From: Cyanobacteria bacterium SBLK | Lineage (GTDB): Bacteria > Cyanobacteriota > Cyanobacteriia > Cyanobacteriales > Spirulinaceae | NCBI GenBank assembly: GCA_017746715.1 | Contig: JAGHZQ010000012.1 | Coordinates: 1 to 34,908, forward strand | DNA: 34,908 bases | Reading direction: 5' to 3' | Shown: piece by piece, positions 23,440 through 32,641 of the stretch | Numbering within the stretch: the stretch's first letter is position 1 | Layout: every line of letters starts with the position of its first letter | Made by a program: the position numbers and the translations under genes | The notes under the pieces: model-generated | Database searches by the model: none | Seen by the model: only the letters and a program-made list of their open reading frames with translations | What the model was told of the DNA's origin: nothing

Positions 23440-25221
23440 ATGACAACGATGACCATCAATATTGTTACAGTTGTCGCAGAAGTTATTTTAGTTCTTATCT
23501 TTTTCTTTCTAGCCGATTGGCTTTTTGGCCGATTGTATCGGCAAATTTTTAAAATTCCCGCACTGGCGAAAAGTAAAGATAGTGCGACAGCCATTCGCCG
23601 CAACGCACGAGGTTTTCTGTTTCTCCTTGGCTTGATTCTCTCTTTAGGCGTTATTGGTGCGAATGGATTTTTAATCTATCGCGGTGAAAATGTTCGCGAT
23701 TATAGCTTAGAACTCATTCGTAGAATTCCCCAAGCATTTTGGATTGCCCTCGGTTTGGGCATTCTCAAAAGTATTGGCGCAATTATTGCCGCGAGTATTG
23801 CCCTGAGAGTCTTTAACCGAGGGCTGAATGCAGTCTCGCAATACGCTCAAAATTTTGATGGGATCTCGGCGAATGACGATAGTATTGCTGACTTTTTCAA
23901 TGCCTTGAAGAAGAATATCAATAGTGCGTCTTGGATAGCGATCGCCATTCTTTGCGCTCAATTTCTCATTCTTCCCCCCGTTATTACTAAATACTTATAC
24001 GTCCTGCTGAGAATTTATATTATTGTTGCCATTGGTTTGCTTATTTTTAGAGTCGTTGCTGTTATTATTGACAGCCTTGACGGTTTGAGCATGAAATATT
24101 CTAACCCCGATAACATCTTGCGATTTTACGAACAACTGCGATATTTAGTTCCTTTTCTCAAGCGGTGTTTGGAATATATTATTTATGTCATTATGGCAAC
24201 CCTCGTGCTTCGGCAAGTTGAATTTGTTGCCAATTTAGCAGAATGGGGGACGGCGGGGATTAAATTGATCGGTCTCGTGCTTTTAAGCCGAATCTTAATC
24301 TCTGTTATTTCTATTGTTTTAGAAGAAGTTCTTCTCAAAGCCAAAGATTTATCCCCCACGCAACAACAGCGCCGCCAAACCATTACTCCTCTCGTCCAAA
24401 GTATTTCTAAATATCTGGTTTATTTTGGTGCCATTGTCTTAGGTTTGGATACGGTGGGTATCGATCCGGCTCCCATTCTTGCCGGTGCGGGGATTTTGGG
24501 TTTAGCCGTGGGTTTTGGGGCGCAAAATTTAGTTAACGATATTGTTTCCGGGTTCTTTATCCTCTTTGAAAATTATTATTTGGTCGGCGATTATATCGAA
24601 ACAGAAGAAGCATCGGGATATGTAGAATCGATTGAATTGAGAACCACGAGAGTTCGCCACCATCACGGACAAGTTCATATTCTCCGCAATGGGGATATTA
24701 CCTCCATTACTAATTTTTCCAAAGATTTTGTTTATGCAGCAGTTGATATTGGTGTCGATTACACCGCCAATCTCGATCGCGTTTACGAAATTGCCGAAGC
24801 GATCGGCTATCAATTGAAGGCAGAAAGCGAAGACATTCTCGAAGTGACCCAAGTTGAAGGCATTGAAGAATTTGGTGAGATTCGCATTATCCTGCATACC
24901 AAAACCAAAGTAAAACCCGGCAAACACTTGCAAGTTCAGCGAATTTTGCGAAAACGCTACAAGGAAGCCTTCGATATGGAAGGAATTTATATTCCGATTG
25001 GTGAAATGGCAGATAAACCCGATTGGGCAACAAAAGCCGAAAAGGAAGAACGCAATCAAATCGAAAAAGCGGCTAAGCAAGAACGTCCCAAACTCGTCCC
25101 GCCCAAACCCCCAGAACCTCCCCAGTCAGAATCTACTCAGCTCGATAAGCCCAAAATCCCAGCAACAATAGCCAAAGAAGAACCGAAGAAAAAACGGAAA
25201 TTTTGGCAGTTGAGGAAGTAA
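23440..25221 (+). CDS. MscS-family mechanosensitive channel 2 (tandem paralogue)
   Basis: I start at ATG 23440: GGAGGG lies nine bases upstream, and MTTMTINIVTVVAEV matches the start of channel 1. A TTG at 23368 would add 24 unmatched residues. The product is 593 residues, strongly similar to channel 1 throughout, with the same pore motif (AGAGILGLAVGFGAQNLVND) and beta domain. It differs by a C-terminal tail of about 50 residues, Pro- then Lys-rich (PPKPPEPPQSES ... KKKRKFWQLRK). The tail may contact lipid head groups or partner proteins. The membrane part has diverged more than the cytoplasmic part, suggesting different gating thresholds after duplication. Confidence 0.93.
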   Translation: MTTMTINIVTVVAEVILVLIFFFLADWLFGRLYRQIFKIPALAKSKDSATAIRRNARGFLFLLGLILSLGVIGANGFLIYRGENVRDYSLELIRRIPQAFWIALGLGILKSIGAIIAASIALRVFNRGLNAVSQYAQNFDGISANDDSIADFFNALKKNINSASWIAIAILCAQFLILPPVITKYLYVLLRIYIIVAIGLLIFRVVAVIIDSLDGLSMKYSNPDNILRFYEQLRYLVPFLKRCLEYIIYVIMATLVLRQVEFVANLAEWGTAGIKLIGLVLLSRILISVISIVLEEVLLKAKDLSPTQQQRRQTITPLVQSISKYLVYFGAIVLGLDTVGIDPAPILAGAGILGLAVGFGAQNLVNDIVSGFFILFENYYLVGDYIETEEASGYVESIELRTTRVRHHHGQVHILRNGDITSITNFSKDFVYAAVDIGVDYTANLDRVYEIAEAIGYQLKAESEDILEVTQVEGIEEFGEIRIILHTKTKVKPGKHLQVQRILRKRYKEAFDMEGIYIPIGEMADKPDWATKAEKEERNQIEKAAKQERPKLVPPKPPEPPQSESTQLDKPKIPATIAKEEPKKKRKFWQLRK

Positions 25222-25288
25222 AACAATTCAAAATTCAAAATGATTACAAAAAATGGTAATGGGTTGCTCCCCTCTTATCCCCTCCCGT

Positions 25289-25315
25289 CCCCCTTGGTAA
25301 GGCAAGGATAGGGGG
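25289..25315. terminator. Imperfect hairpin between convergent genes
   Basis: CCCCCTTG and CAAGG-AT-AGGGGG can pair with a short bulge. It lies between the convergent MscS and DUF2470 genes and may serve both, although there is no long T-run. Confidence 0.35.
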
Positions 25316-25366
25316 TTGGAGTATGGGTAACACTTCGACTTCGTTCAATGCCAGTGGATTTGCTTG

Positions 25367-25648
25367 TTATTTTGCGCTTCGTGCTTTCTCGAGCATATCG
25401 ACGAGGGTATGATGGGCATCTTTCGCATCGGCTAAAGTACGATCGAAAGCAATTCTGAGGGTTGTTTCTTTGCCTTCGGCTCGGACGGTTAAATTCATCC
25501 CTTGAGAGTCGATCGCCAGCATTTGCGCGGCGGTTGCTTCCGGGGTATTGCCAAAAAATCGAGCGTATAGGGCGATCGCGTCGGCGTGATCCTTATTCAT
25601 ATGCTTGCAAATGCGATCGCTCACTTCTGGGGTGATGGGGTCTGCCAT
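25367..25648 (-). CDS. DUF2470-domain protein
   Basis: From ATG 25648, with GAGGAG upstream, the product is 93 residues. ICKHMNKDHADAIALYARFFG is the DUF2470 signature, the helix-plus-strand unit also found at the C-terminus of HugZ-like haem-utilisation proteins and in plant GluTR-binding proteins. The domain is therefore linked to tetrapyrrole metabolism or haem binding, by family knowledge only. Four bases separate it from the stop of cobK, so the two genes form an operon. That pairing with a corrin-ring enzyme supports a tetrapyrrole-related role. Confidence 0.85.
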   Translation of the reverse strand: MADPITPEVSDRICKHMNKDHADAIALYARFFGNTPEATAAQMLAIDSQGMNLTVRAEGKETTLRIAFDRTLADAKDAHHTLVDMLEKARSAK

Positions 25649-25652
25649 GATT

Positions 25653-26429
25653 TTACTCCTCAATACAATATCGATAACAAAAAGTGAGAATTTCTTCCAA
25701 ATTTGCCGTTTGTCGGGGATAGGGAACGGGAGGTCGTGCCACGACCAGCAACGGAATGGCTAATTTTGCCGCCACCGATCGCTTAATCTCCTCTCCCCCC
25801 GCCCGTCCCGAAGCCTTCGTCACCACCAAATCGATCCGCCACTGTCGCCAGAGGGATTCTTCGAGGTCTGTGCTAATCGGAGGGCGCAGGGCAATGAGCC
25901 GATTGGGGGAAAATCCCGCCGCGATCGCCGTCTCTAATGAGTTTACAGCAGGAAGGACGCGAGCAAAAAGTACCGCCCGCTCCTGCCAAGATTGAAAGTA
26001 AGAGAGAGCTTTGCATCCCACCGTCAGCAAAACCCGGCGATCGCGCAAATAATCTCCCTCAATCAGTTCCTCAAAGCTCCGTACCTCAATATTTTCCCCG
26101 GCTTCTAAGGAAGGACGTTCGTAGCGCAAATAGGGGATATTTAAGGCAGTACTGGCAGCGATCGCGTTTTGAGAAATACTGCGGGCATAAGGATGAGACG
26201 CATCCACAACGGCGGCGATCTTCTGCTGCTGCAAAAATAGCGGTAGTTTGTCTGGCGTTAAACATCCCGTGCGGACTTCGAGCAAAGGATTAGTGAAATA
26301 GAGCGATCGGGCGCTTTGGGTGGTGACGGTGACAAGACAGGGAATACCGCGAGAAACCAATAATTTTACAATCTCGCGACTTTCACTCGTACCGCCGATC
26401 GCCCAAACATATTTAAACAAACGAGTCAA
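25653..26429 (-). CDS. cobK: Cobalt-precorrin-6A reductase
   Basis: A 258-residue protein: VWAIGGTSESREIVKLLVSRG is the N-terminal nucleotide-binding start of CobK/CbiJ. VVDASHPYARSISQNA, LRYERP, LLTVGCKALSYF, RVLPAV and VVTKASGRAGGEEIKR are all conserved family blocks. The enzyme reduces (cobalt-)precorrin-6A with NADPH during cobalamin synthesis in the cytoplasm. The start is uncertain: TTG 26429 or a TTG three codons later, with no clear Shine-Dalgarno. It is cotranscribed with the DUF2470 gene downstream. Other cob/cbi genes are not in the window, consistent with their dispersal in cyanobacteria. Confidence 0.93.
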   Translation of the reverse strand: MTRLFKYVWAIGGTSESREIVKLLVSRGIPCLVTVTTQSARSLYFTNPLLEVRTGCLTPDKLPLFLQQQKIAAVVDASHPYARSISQNAIAASTALNIPYLRYERPSLEAGENIEVRSFEELIEGDYLRDRRVLLTVGCKALSYFQSWQERAVLFARVLPAVNSLETAIAAGFSPNRLIALRPPISTDLEESLWRQWRIDLVVTKASGRAGGEEIKRSVAAKLAIPLLVVARPPVPYPRQTANLEEILTFCYRYCIEE

Positions 26430-26457
26430 ATTCGTGAATTTGTGAATTTTGAATTGT

Positions 26458-26652
26458 TTAACGGCCTTTCAGGGCTTTCTGAAAATTCTGCCGATAGGAC
26501 TTGTTAGAAATTAACAACACCGGCCAGAGTAGCGAGAGCATGATGCGATTGACAACACCGGGTTGGAAGTTCGTGCGCTTGTATCCTACCCAAAATTTCC
26601 AAATACCAAGGCTGTAAACCACAAAAACGACAAAACCAATAAAGGGCCCCAT
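26458..26652 (-). CDS. Small conserved-looking membrane protein
   Basis: A 64-residue protein with AAGGA before the ATG. It has one clear membrane helix (FIGFVVFVVYSLGIWKFWVGY, about 5-24) and a second hydrophobic stretch (MLSLLWPVLLI, about 38-48), followed by a basic tail (NKSYRQNFQKALKGR). The pattern resembles small cyanobacterial thylakoid or plasma-membrane proteins of unknown function. It lies 28 bases upstream of cobK on the same strand and may be cotranscribed with it. Confidence 0.65.
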   Translation of the reverse strand: MGPFIGFVVFVVYSLGIWKFWVGYKRTNFQPGVVNRIMLSLLWPVLLISNKSYRQNFQKALKGR

Positions 26653-26721
26653 AATGTTTCAATCCTTAAATTCGTCAAGCGTTTGCTTACCCCCCAAGTT
26701 TAACCGAATTGCGAACTAATA

Positions 26722-27429
26722 TCAGGGTGTTTGTTCTTGAAGCGATCGCACGTATTGTAAAGATTCATCGGACAAGACGAGAACGATCTGTCTTAAAGTG
26801 TCTTCTTGGGAATTTTCCAAAGTCGAAATCACCTGTTCTAGAGGAATGACTTGAATTTCAACCGTATTGGCTTGGTCGGGATTTTGCCGAGTAAAGCGAT
26901 CGACGAGATTATCGAGCTTTTGTTTCTCGAAGAAAAAAGGAATGGCTCGGCGATCGTTCACCGTAATGCTGAGGTATCCCCCCTCGACTCCTGCTTTGGC
27001 GGCAAAAAGAGGCGTCCCTTGAAAGTCTCGCTGAATGCCTTGTGCGGCTTCAAATTGTCCGGGGATGGGAACAAACTCAAACCAAATCGCATCTTGGGCG
27101 CGAGCCTGACGGACGACTTGAATGAGAGAGAGGGTTAACACTTGCAGTTGACCCGCCAATTCCGGCTGATTTCTGCCGAGATCGCTGATAAAAGATTGAG
27201 CTTCCCCGCGAGAGAGGAAAACTCCCGTCACGGTTTCCCCTTCGTCCCGCGAGGCCGTTAAGGGTTTGCCCTCTCCATCCGTAATCATGAAAACGGGGAC
27301 GGGAGAAAGAATGCGCTCGACTTCTTCGCTGGGTAGTGCTAGAGCCTGCAAATTCAGCCCTCCCGAGCCGAAAAAGATGCCCAGAGAAAGCCCGATAGTT
27401 GCCGTCCAACGAACTAATAATGGTTTCAT
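26722..27429 (-). CDS. Tic22-family periplasmic protein
   Basis: A 235-residue protein with a signal peptide (to about ALA/LP at 31-33). The start of the mature protein, LPSEEVERILSPVPVFMITD, with GEGKPL, is the Tic22 hallmark. It is followed by VTGVFLSRGEAQSFISDL, PLFAAKAGVEGGYLSI and PFFFEKQKLDNLVDRF. In plastids Tic22 guides proteins between the envelope membranes. In cyanobacteria it is a periplasmic/thylakoid protein linked to outer-membrane biogenesis and Omp85. The window also encodes an Omp85-superfamily TpsB at 32642, although the two are not adjacent. The ATG is well placed for the signal peptide. Confidence 0.9.
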   Translation of the reverse strand: MKPLLVRWTATIGLSLGIFFGSGGLNLQALALPSEEVERILSPVPVFMITDGEGKPLTASRDEGETVTGVFLSRGEAQSFISDLGRNQPELAGQLQVLTLSLIQVVRQARAQDAIWFEFVPIPGQFEAAQGIQRDFQGTPLFAAKAGVEGGYLSITVNDRRAIPFFFEKQKLDNLVDRFTRQNPDQANTVEIQVIPLEQVISTLENSQEDTLRQIVLVLSDESLQYVRSLQEQTP

Positions 27430-27637
27430 TCTGTCGATACCGTCCTGACTGTGTGCCTGCCCAAGTTTAGCTTAACTCGCGATCGCAATTTTTCCCTTAT
27501 CTTTTTTCGGGTTTAAAAGAGAAATGAGTCCCGTAAAGATCGAACTCGAGAGGGGTTGTCAGAACTTAATAAAATTTTTAGATTTGTAGGATAGGTCAAG
27601 AAATTGCAAAGACTCATAGGGGTCTAGGAGAAATTCA

Positions 27638-28219
27638 ATGACGGTTTCCGAAACAACTTCCCCAGTCAAAAAACTCAAACCTCGATTAACTTCAGCATTC
27701 AAGCAATTATGGTCTCTCCACTGGTGGATGGCACTCTGTTATCTGCTGTTATTTGTCGTAGGGGCTATCATGGCAGACTTGCCTAGAGAATATATCGTTC
27801 GCAAACACGCCTACATTTTCCATAAATCTCTTGGGGCATTAACTTTGGGTTTGCTAACTTTGCGTATTTTTATTTTGCAGCGAGTTTGGTGGCGAAAATA
27901 TACCCATCGCCTACCCAAATTTACGAGCAAATGGATTCGCAGATTTTTGTTGCACGCACTCATTTATCTGTTCATGTTAGCCGTTCCCATTAGTGGCTTT
28001 TTTCTGTCTAATTCTTTTCAAAGTAATAATGTTTCCTTTTTCTGGATTGTCAAACTCCCCGATATTTTTCCGGAGAATAAAGAAATCTTGGGTTTGGCTC
28101 GAAATATGCACTTTTGGCTGTCCTATACTTTTCTTGGATTTATCGTTCTCCACGCAATCGATCAACTGAAATACTTGCGATCGCTCTGGCGGCGAATGAG
28201 CGGGGCATTTAAAAAATAG
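27638..28219 (+). CDS. Cytochrome b561-like membrane protein
   Basis: A 193-residue protein with AGGAG before the ATG. Four membrane helices carry candidate haem ligands: H28 (SLHWWMA), H57/H62 (KHAYIFHKSLG), H106 (LLHALIY), H158 (NMHFWLS) and H172 (VLHAID). The order fits the bacterial cytochrome b561 / Ni-hydrogenase b-type family (two haem b), which moves electrons from quinol across the membrane. The physiological partner is unknown. A hairpin terminator follows (28246), so the gene is probably monocistronic. Confidence 0.87.
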   Translation: MTVSETTSPVKKLKPRLTSAFKQLWSLHWWMALCYLLLFVVGAIMADLPREYIVRKHAYIFHKSLGALTLGLLTLRIFILQRVWWRKYTHRLPKFTSKWIRRFLLHALIYLFMLAVPISGFFLSNSFQSNNVSFFWIVKLPDIFPENKEILGLARNMHFWLSYTFLGFIVLHAIDQLKYLRSLWRRMSGAFKK

Positions 28220-28245
28220 CAAATCGGTGAATTCGAGCGAACAAG

Positions 28246-28287
28246 ATGCGATCGCTTCTCAACATCGAGTTGGGCGATCGCATTTTT
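28246..28287 (+). terminator. Terminator with HIP1 sites built into the stem
   Basis: ATGCGATCGC and GCGATCGCAT form the base of the stem. Above it CTCAAC pairs with GTTGGG around an ATCGA loop, and TTTTT follows. It closes the cytochrome b561 gene. Confidence 0.7.
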
Positions 28288-28338
28288 CCGCTATCTACAA
28301 ATTCCTTGATTGTTAGCACAAAATAATCATTACCAACC

Positions 28339-31300
28339 ATGTCACAAACGCTTAAAGACGATCGGCAACGCATTGCCGAACTCGAGGAAAATAACCAACA
28401 TTTACAACAGCAGTTGGCAGAAGCACAACAGCATTACCAAGAACAGTCTCGAGAATTACAAAAAATGCGTGCGGAATTCTCCAGATCCGAACGGTTTTTA
28501 CGAGAGGGACTCGATAATATTTCCGAAGCGGTATTGTGGAAAGATCGCAATTCCGTTTACCTCGGTTGCAATCGGTATTACGCTCGGGCGGTCGGGTTGG
28601 GGTCTCCAGACGAAATTGTCGGCAAAACCGATCGCGACCTCCCTTGGACCATAGAAAAAGCCGAATTGTATCGAGAAGGCGATCGCCGAGTCATGGACTC
28701 AAATACGCCAGAGTTAGACATTATCGAATCCCGACAACAGGCCGATGGTTCTCATCGGCAGTTGAAAATCGACAAAATTCCCGTAAGTGACGACCAAGGC
28801 AATGTTATCGGCATTTTAGACACGTTTATCGATATTAGCGATCGCGTCGAAGCAGAAAAGACATTAAAGCAACAAGCCATCGCGATCGATGCCGCCGCCG
28901 ATGGAATTGCCATTCTCAAAGAGGAAAATTTTATTTATGCCAATCAATCTTTTGCCGATTTATTGGGTTATAACGCCCCCGAAACATTGATCGGACAAAA
29001 TTGGCGACTACTCTACAATGCCCGAGAAATTGAATGTTTTGAGAAAGAAATCGTACCCCTTGTTAACAACAAGGGATCTTGGCAGGGAGAAGTCGTTGCC
29101 AAACGCAAAGATGGCAGCACCTTTATTCAAGAATTGTCCCTGAATATTACAGAAGAGCGCGGTTTTGTTTGCATCTGTCGCAATATTACCCAACGCAAGC
29201 AAGCCGAATTCGCCCTGCAACAACTCAACGAAGAGTTAGAGCGCGGAGTTGAAGAGAGAACCCGCACGCTGCAAGCAACCGAGTCCCGATGGCAGCGCTT
29301 GACCGCTAATTTACCGGGGGTGATTTTCCAATTTCGCCTTGCAGCCGACGGCACGCCCTCTTTTCCTTACGTTTCCGAGGGCAGCCGCAAAATTTACGAA
29401 CTCGAGCCGGACAATTTTTTGCAAGTCTTCGATTTGGTTCATCCGAGCGATCGCGACGATCTCGATCGTGCCATTGAAGAATCGACAAAAACTTTAGAAA
29501 GATTCCACCACGAATATCGAATTATTACCCCCAGTGGCATTGTAAGATGGTTGCAAGCCATTTCTAAACCCGAACGACAAAAAGATGGAGCTACGGTTTG
29601 GGACGGGTTGGTTATCGATATTAGCGATCGCAAAGCCTTTGAAGCCGCTTTATCGGAAAGCGAAGAACGCTTCCGGCTGATTTGCGAACAAACCGGGCAA
29701 CTCGTTTATGATTGGGATATTGCATCGGGGAAAATTACTCGGGGGGGGGCGATCGCTGCCGTTACAGGCTATACAATAGAAGAGTTTGCACCTTTTGATA
29801 TCAAGAACTGGGAAGCTCTCATCCATCCCGACGATCGCCCTCGCGTCATCGCTTATTTAGAACGCAGTATGGCAGAAGGCCGCCGCTATCGCATCGAATA
29901 TCGCTGGCGGCAAAAAGCTCGGAATTATATCGACGTTGAAGATATTGGCGTGTTTCTCACCGACGAGAAGGGGGACATCTCGCGAATGCTCGGCACGACG
30001 TACGGTATTTGCGATCGTAAAGCCGCCGAGAAAGAATTGCAAGAGCAAAAACAACTCCTCCACAGTTTTTACGATGGAATCGCCCATCCTATTTTTGTCG
30101 TTGACGCCCTCGAGAATGGAGATTTTCGTCATATCAGTTTTAATCGAACGGCAGAGCAATTCTTTGGCAAAACGAATGAAGAACTCATCCATCAAACCGT
30201 CGAGGAAATTTTCTTGCCAGAACAAGCTCGCCTCGTCCGGCAAAATTATCGTCGCTGCGTTGCCGAAGCGACTTCTGTGACCTATGAAGTCTCTTTACAA
30301 CTGCAAAACCAAACCTTTTGGTTCCTAACGACAATCAATCCAATAAAAGACGCAACCGGACGGGTTTATCGCCTCGTGGGAACCGCAATCGATATCAGCG
30401 ATCGCAAAGCGACCGAAGAAAGCCTGCGCCAGCAAGAAGAACAATATCGCCAAATCTTTGAAACCGTAACGGATGGGTTGGGCATTATCGATTTGGAAAC
30501 AGGAGAGATTGTCGAAATCAATCAAGCCTACCACCAGATCCACGGCTATACCTACGACGAGTTTATGAGCATGCCCCTTAGCAATTACGTCCATCCGGAT
30601 TCCCTTCCCATCTTGGCCCGATTTGTCGAGGAAATTCAAGCCGCTCGCTCCTTTCTCTGTCGAGCGCAAAACATTCATCGCGACGGGACGACGATCGATC
30701 TCGATATCAAAGGGATTCCTTTCCCCTATCGCGGCAAAACCCACGCTTTGGCGATCGTGCGGGATATTAGCGAAAAAGTTCGATTGGAGCGCGATCGCGA
30801 GGATCGAGAACGCACCCTACAAGAGAAAGAAGCCCTCCTGCAAACCACCCTCAAAGCCGGCAAACTGGGCTGTTGGTGTTGGAATCGCCACAGGAATACC
30901 ATGATTTGGTCCGATGGCGTAGAAAGCGTTCTCGGCTTGTATGCCACCTCCTTTGGCAACACTCTCGACGATTATCTCGATCTCATTCATCCCGAGGATC
31001 GCGAAACAGTAGAGAGTGCGATCGCTCGCACCCTCGCCACCGGACGAGAATATCATACCGAACATCGCCTCGTTCTTCCCGACGGTCGCATTCAATGGAT
31101 GCGGGGAACGGGAGAAATTTGGCAAGACGACAGGGGAGAAGCGATCGGTTTACTGGGCTCGATCCTCAACGATACCCAGCGCAAAGCGGCCGAACTCGCT
31201 TTAATCGAATCCGCCGACCAAATTCGCCAACAAGCGCGACAGGACCAACTCCTCAACCAAATTGCCAATCAAATTCGCACCTCCCTCAACCTCGATCGCA

Positions 31301-32634
31301 TTCTCGAAACAACCGTGCGAGAGATTCGAGATTTCTTACAAGTCGATCGCTGTCACGTGGCTTGGTATCGGCGAGAAACCGATCGAACATATTGGGATGT
31401 CACCACTGAAGTGCAAAATCCAGATTTGCCCAGTTTTATCGGAAAACATCCCGCCGAGAGCTTTCGTCTGCTTTCAACACTGCTACTGCGCGAGCAAATT
31501 GTCAAATTGGACGATACGACGGCAATCGACGATCCGGCATTACGCGAAACCCTCGCAGGTTTGGGCAATAAGTCCATGTTGGTTCTGCCCGTATGCTTTG
31601 AATCCGGAAAGTTTGGCGTGATTGCCTGCATTCACCATCAATCCGTGCGACCTTGGCGCGATAGCGAAATCGAATTCCTCGAAGCCGTTGTCGCTCAGGT
31701 GGCGATCGCCGTCAACCAAGCCGAACTCCTCACTCAAAGTCAGACTCGCGCTCGAGAACTCGAAGAACTCTTAACCAAATTTCAACGCACCCAAACCCAA
31801 CTCATCCAAAGCGAAAAAATGTCCAGTTTGGGGCAGATGGTGGCAGGAGTCGCCCACGAAATTAACAATCCCGTCAGCTTCATTCACGGCAATCTCGTTC
31901 ATGCCAACGCATATATCGGCGATTTATTGGGATTGATCGATTTGTACCAAGATTTCTATCCCCAACCCCATCCCGATATCTGCGAGGAAATTGAAGCGAT
32001 CGACCTCGATTTTCTCAAAGGAGACCTGCAAAAACTCTTTCAATCCATGCGCGTCGGCACCGATCGCATTCGCGAGATCGTCAAATCCCTGCGAACTTTC
32101 TCCCGTCTCGACGAAGCTGAAGTCAAAGATGTGGATCTCCACGAAGGCATCGATAGCACGTTGATGATTCTGCAAACCCGACTGCGAGCGCAAGATTGGC
32201 GACCGCAAATCGAAGTCAGGAAAGAATACGGCCAACTGCCGCGAGTACAATGTTATGCCGGGCAACTCAATCAAGTGTTTATGAATATTCTCGGCAATGC
32301 CATCGATGCGTTGGAGGAACGCGATCGCGATCGCACCCCCGCACAAATGAAGGAGAATCCCAGTCAAATTCGCATTCAAACCGAATGCAAAGATGAAAAT
32401 ATTTTCATTTGCATTGGTGACAATGGTAACGGCATGAGCAAAGAAACCCGCGCCAAACTTTTCGATCCCTTTTTCACCACCAAGGCAGTCGGGAAGGGGA
32501 CGGGATTGGGTTTATCTATTAGTTATCAAATCGTAACGGAAAAGCACGATGGCAAACTCTCTTGTACCTCCGAACCGGGAGAAACAACTTTTACCATTGA
32601 GATTCCCGCGATTGGCGAAAAAGGGGAATCATGA
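28339..32634 (+). CDS. Multi-PAS/GAF sensor histidine kinase
   Basis: A 1431-residue soluble protein with no membrane helix. After an N-terminal coiled coil (about 1-55) come about seven PAS domains, roughly 55-175, 182-295, 315-435, 437-565, 575-695, 697-815 and 838-955. Several end in the DIS(D/E)(R/K)xxxE linker. A GAF domain (about 975-1130) and the kinase core follow: MVAGVAHEINNP (His near 1173), LNQVFMNILGNAIDAL, GDNGNGMS, FDPFFTTK and GKGTGLGLSIS. The GAF lacks an obvious bilin-binding Cys-His pair, so I see no sign of a phytochrome. The kinase core is a close relative of that at 16582. There is no receiver domain and no partner regulator nearby. No clear Shine-Dalgarno precedes the ATG. 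Its stop lies seven bases from that of the convergent TpsB gene. Confidence 0.93.
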   Translation: MSQTLKDDRQRIAELEENNQHLQQQLAEAQQHYQEQSRELQKMRAEFSRSERFLREGLDNISEAVLWKDRNSVYLGCNRYYARAVGLGSPDEIVGKTDRDLPWTIEKAELYREGDRRVMDSNTPELDIIESRQQADGSHRQLKIDKIPVSDDQGNVIGILDTFIDISDRVEAEKTLKQQAIAIDAAADGIAILKEENFIYANQSFADLLGYNAPETLIGQNWRLLYNAREIECFEKEIVPLVNNKGSWQGEVVAKRKDGSTFIQELSLNITEERGFVCICRNITQRKQAEFALQQLNEELERGVEERTRTLQATESRWQRLTANLPGVIFQFRLAADGTPSFPYVSEGSRKIYELEPDNFLQVFDLVHPSDRDDLDRAIEESTKTLERFHHEYRIITPSGIVRWLQAISKPERQKDGATVWDGLVIDISDRKAFEAALSESEERFRLICEQTGQLVYDWDIASGKITRGGAIAAVTGYTIEEFAPFDIKNWEALIHPDDRPRVIAYLERSMAEGRRYRIEYRWRQKARNYIDVEDIGVFLTDEKGDISRMLGTTYGICDRKAAEKELQEQKQLLHSFYDGIAHPIFVVDALENGDFRHISFNRTAEQFFGKTNEELIHQTVEEIFLPEQARLVRQNYRRCVAEATSVTYEVSLQLQNQTFWFLTTINPIKDATGRVYRLVGTAIDISDRKATEESLRQQEEQYRQIFETVTDGLGIIDLETGEIVEINQAYHQIHGYTYDEFMSMPLSNYVHPDSLPILARFVEEIQAARSFLCRAQNIHRDGTTIDLDIKGIPFPYRGKTHALAIVRDISEKVRLERDREDRERTLQEKEALLQTTLKAGKLGCWCWNRHRNTMIWSDGVESVLGLYATSFGNTLDDYLDLIHPEDRETVESAIARTLATGREYHTEHRLVLPDGRIQWMRGTGEIWQDDRGEAIGLLGSILNDTQRKAAELALIESADQIRQQARQDQLLNQIANQIRTSLNLDRILETTVREIRDFLQVDRCHVAWYRRETDRTYWDVTTEVQNPDLPSFIGKHPAESFRLLSTLLLREQIVKLDDTTAIDDPALRETLAGLGNKSMLVLPVCFESGKFGVIACIHHQSVRPWRDSEIEFLEAVVAQVAIAVNQAELLTQSQTRARELEELLTKFQRTQTQLIQSEKMSSLGQMVAGVAHEINNPVSFIHGNLVHANAYIGDLLGLIDLYQDFYPQPHPDICEEIEAIDLDFLKGDLQKLFQSMRVGTDRIREIVKSLRTFSRLDEAEVKDVDLHEGIDSTLMILQTRLRAQDWRPQIEVRKEYGQLPRVQCYAGQLNQVFMNILGNAIDALEERDRDRTPAQMKENPSQIRIQTECKDENIFICIGDNGNGMSKETRAKLFDPFFTTKAVGKGTGLGLSISYQIVTEKHDGKLSCTSEPGETTFTIEIPAIGEKGES

Positions 32635-32641
32635 TTCTTCG

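Noticed and set aside
31300..31740. GAF domain of the large kinase as a phytochrome or cyanobacteriochrome
   Set aside because: I found no Cys-His bilin-attachment motif at the expected place. The ACIHHQSVRPW segment is the usual strand end of ordinary GAF domains.
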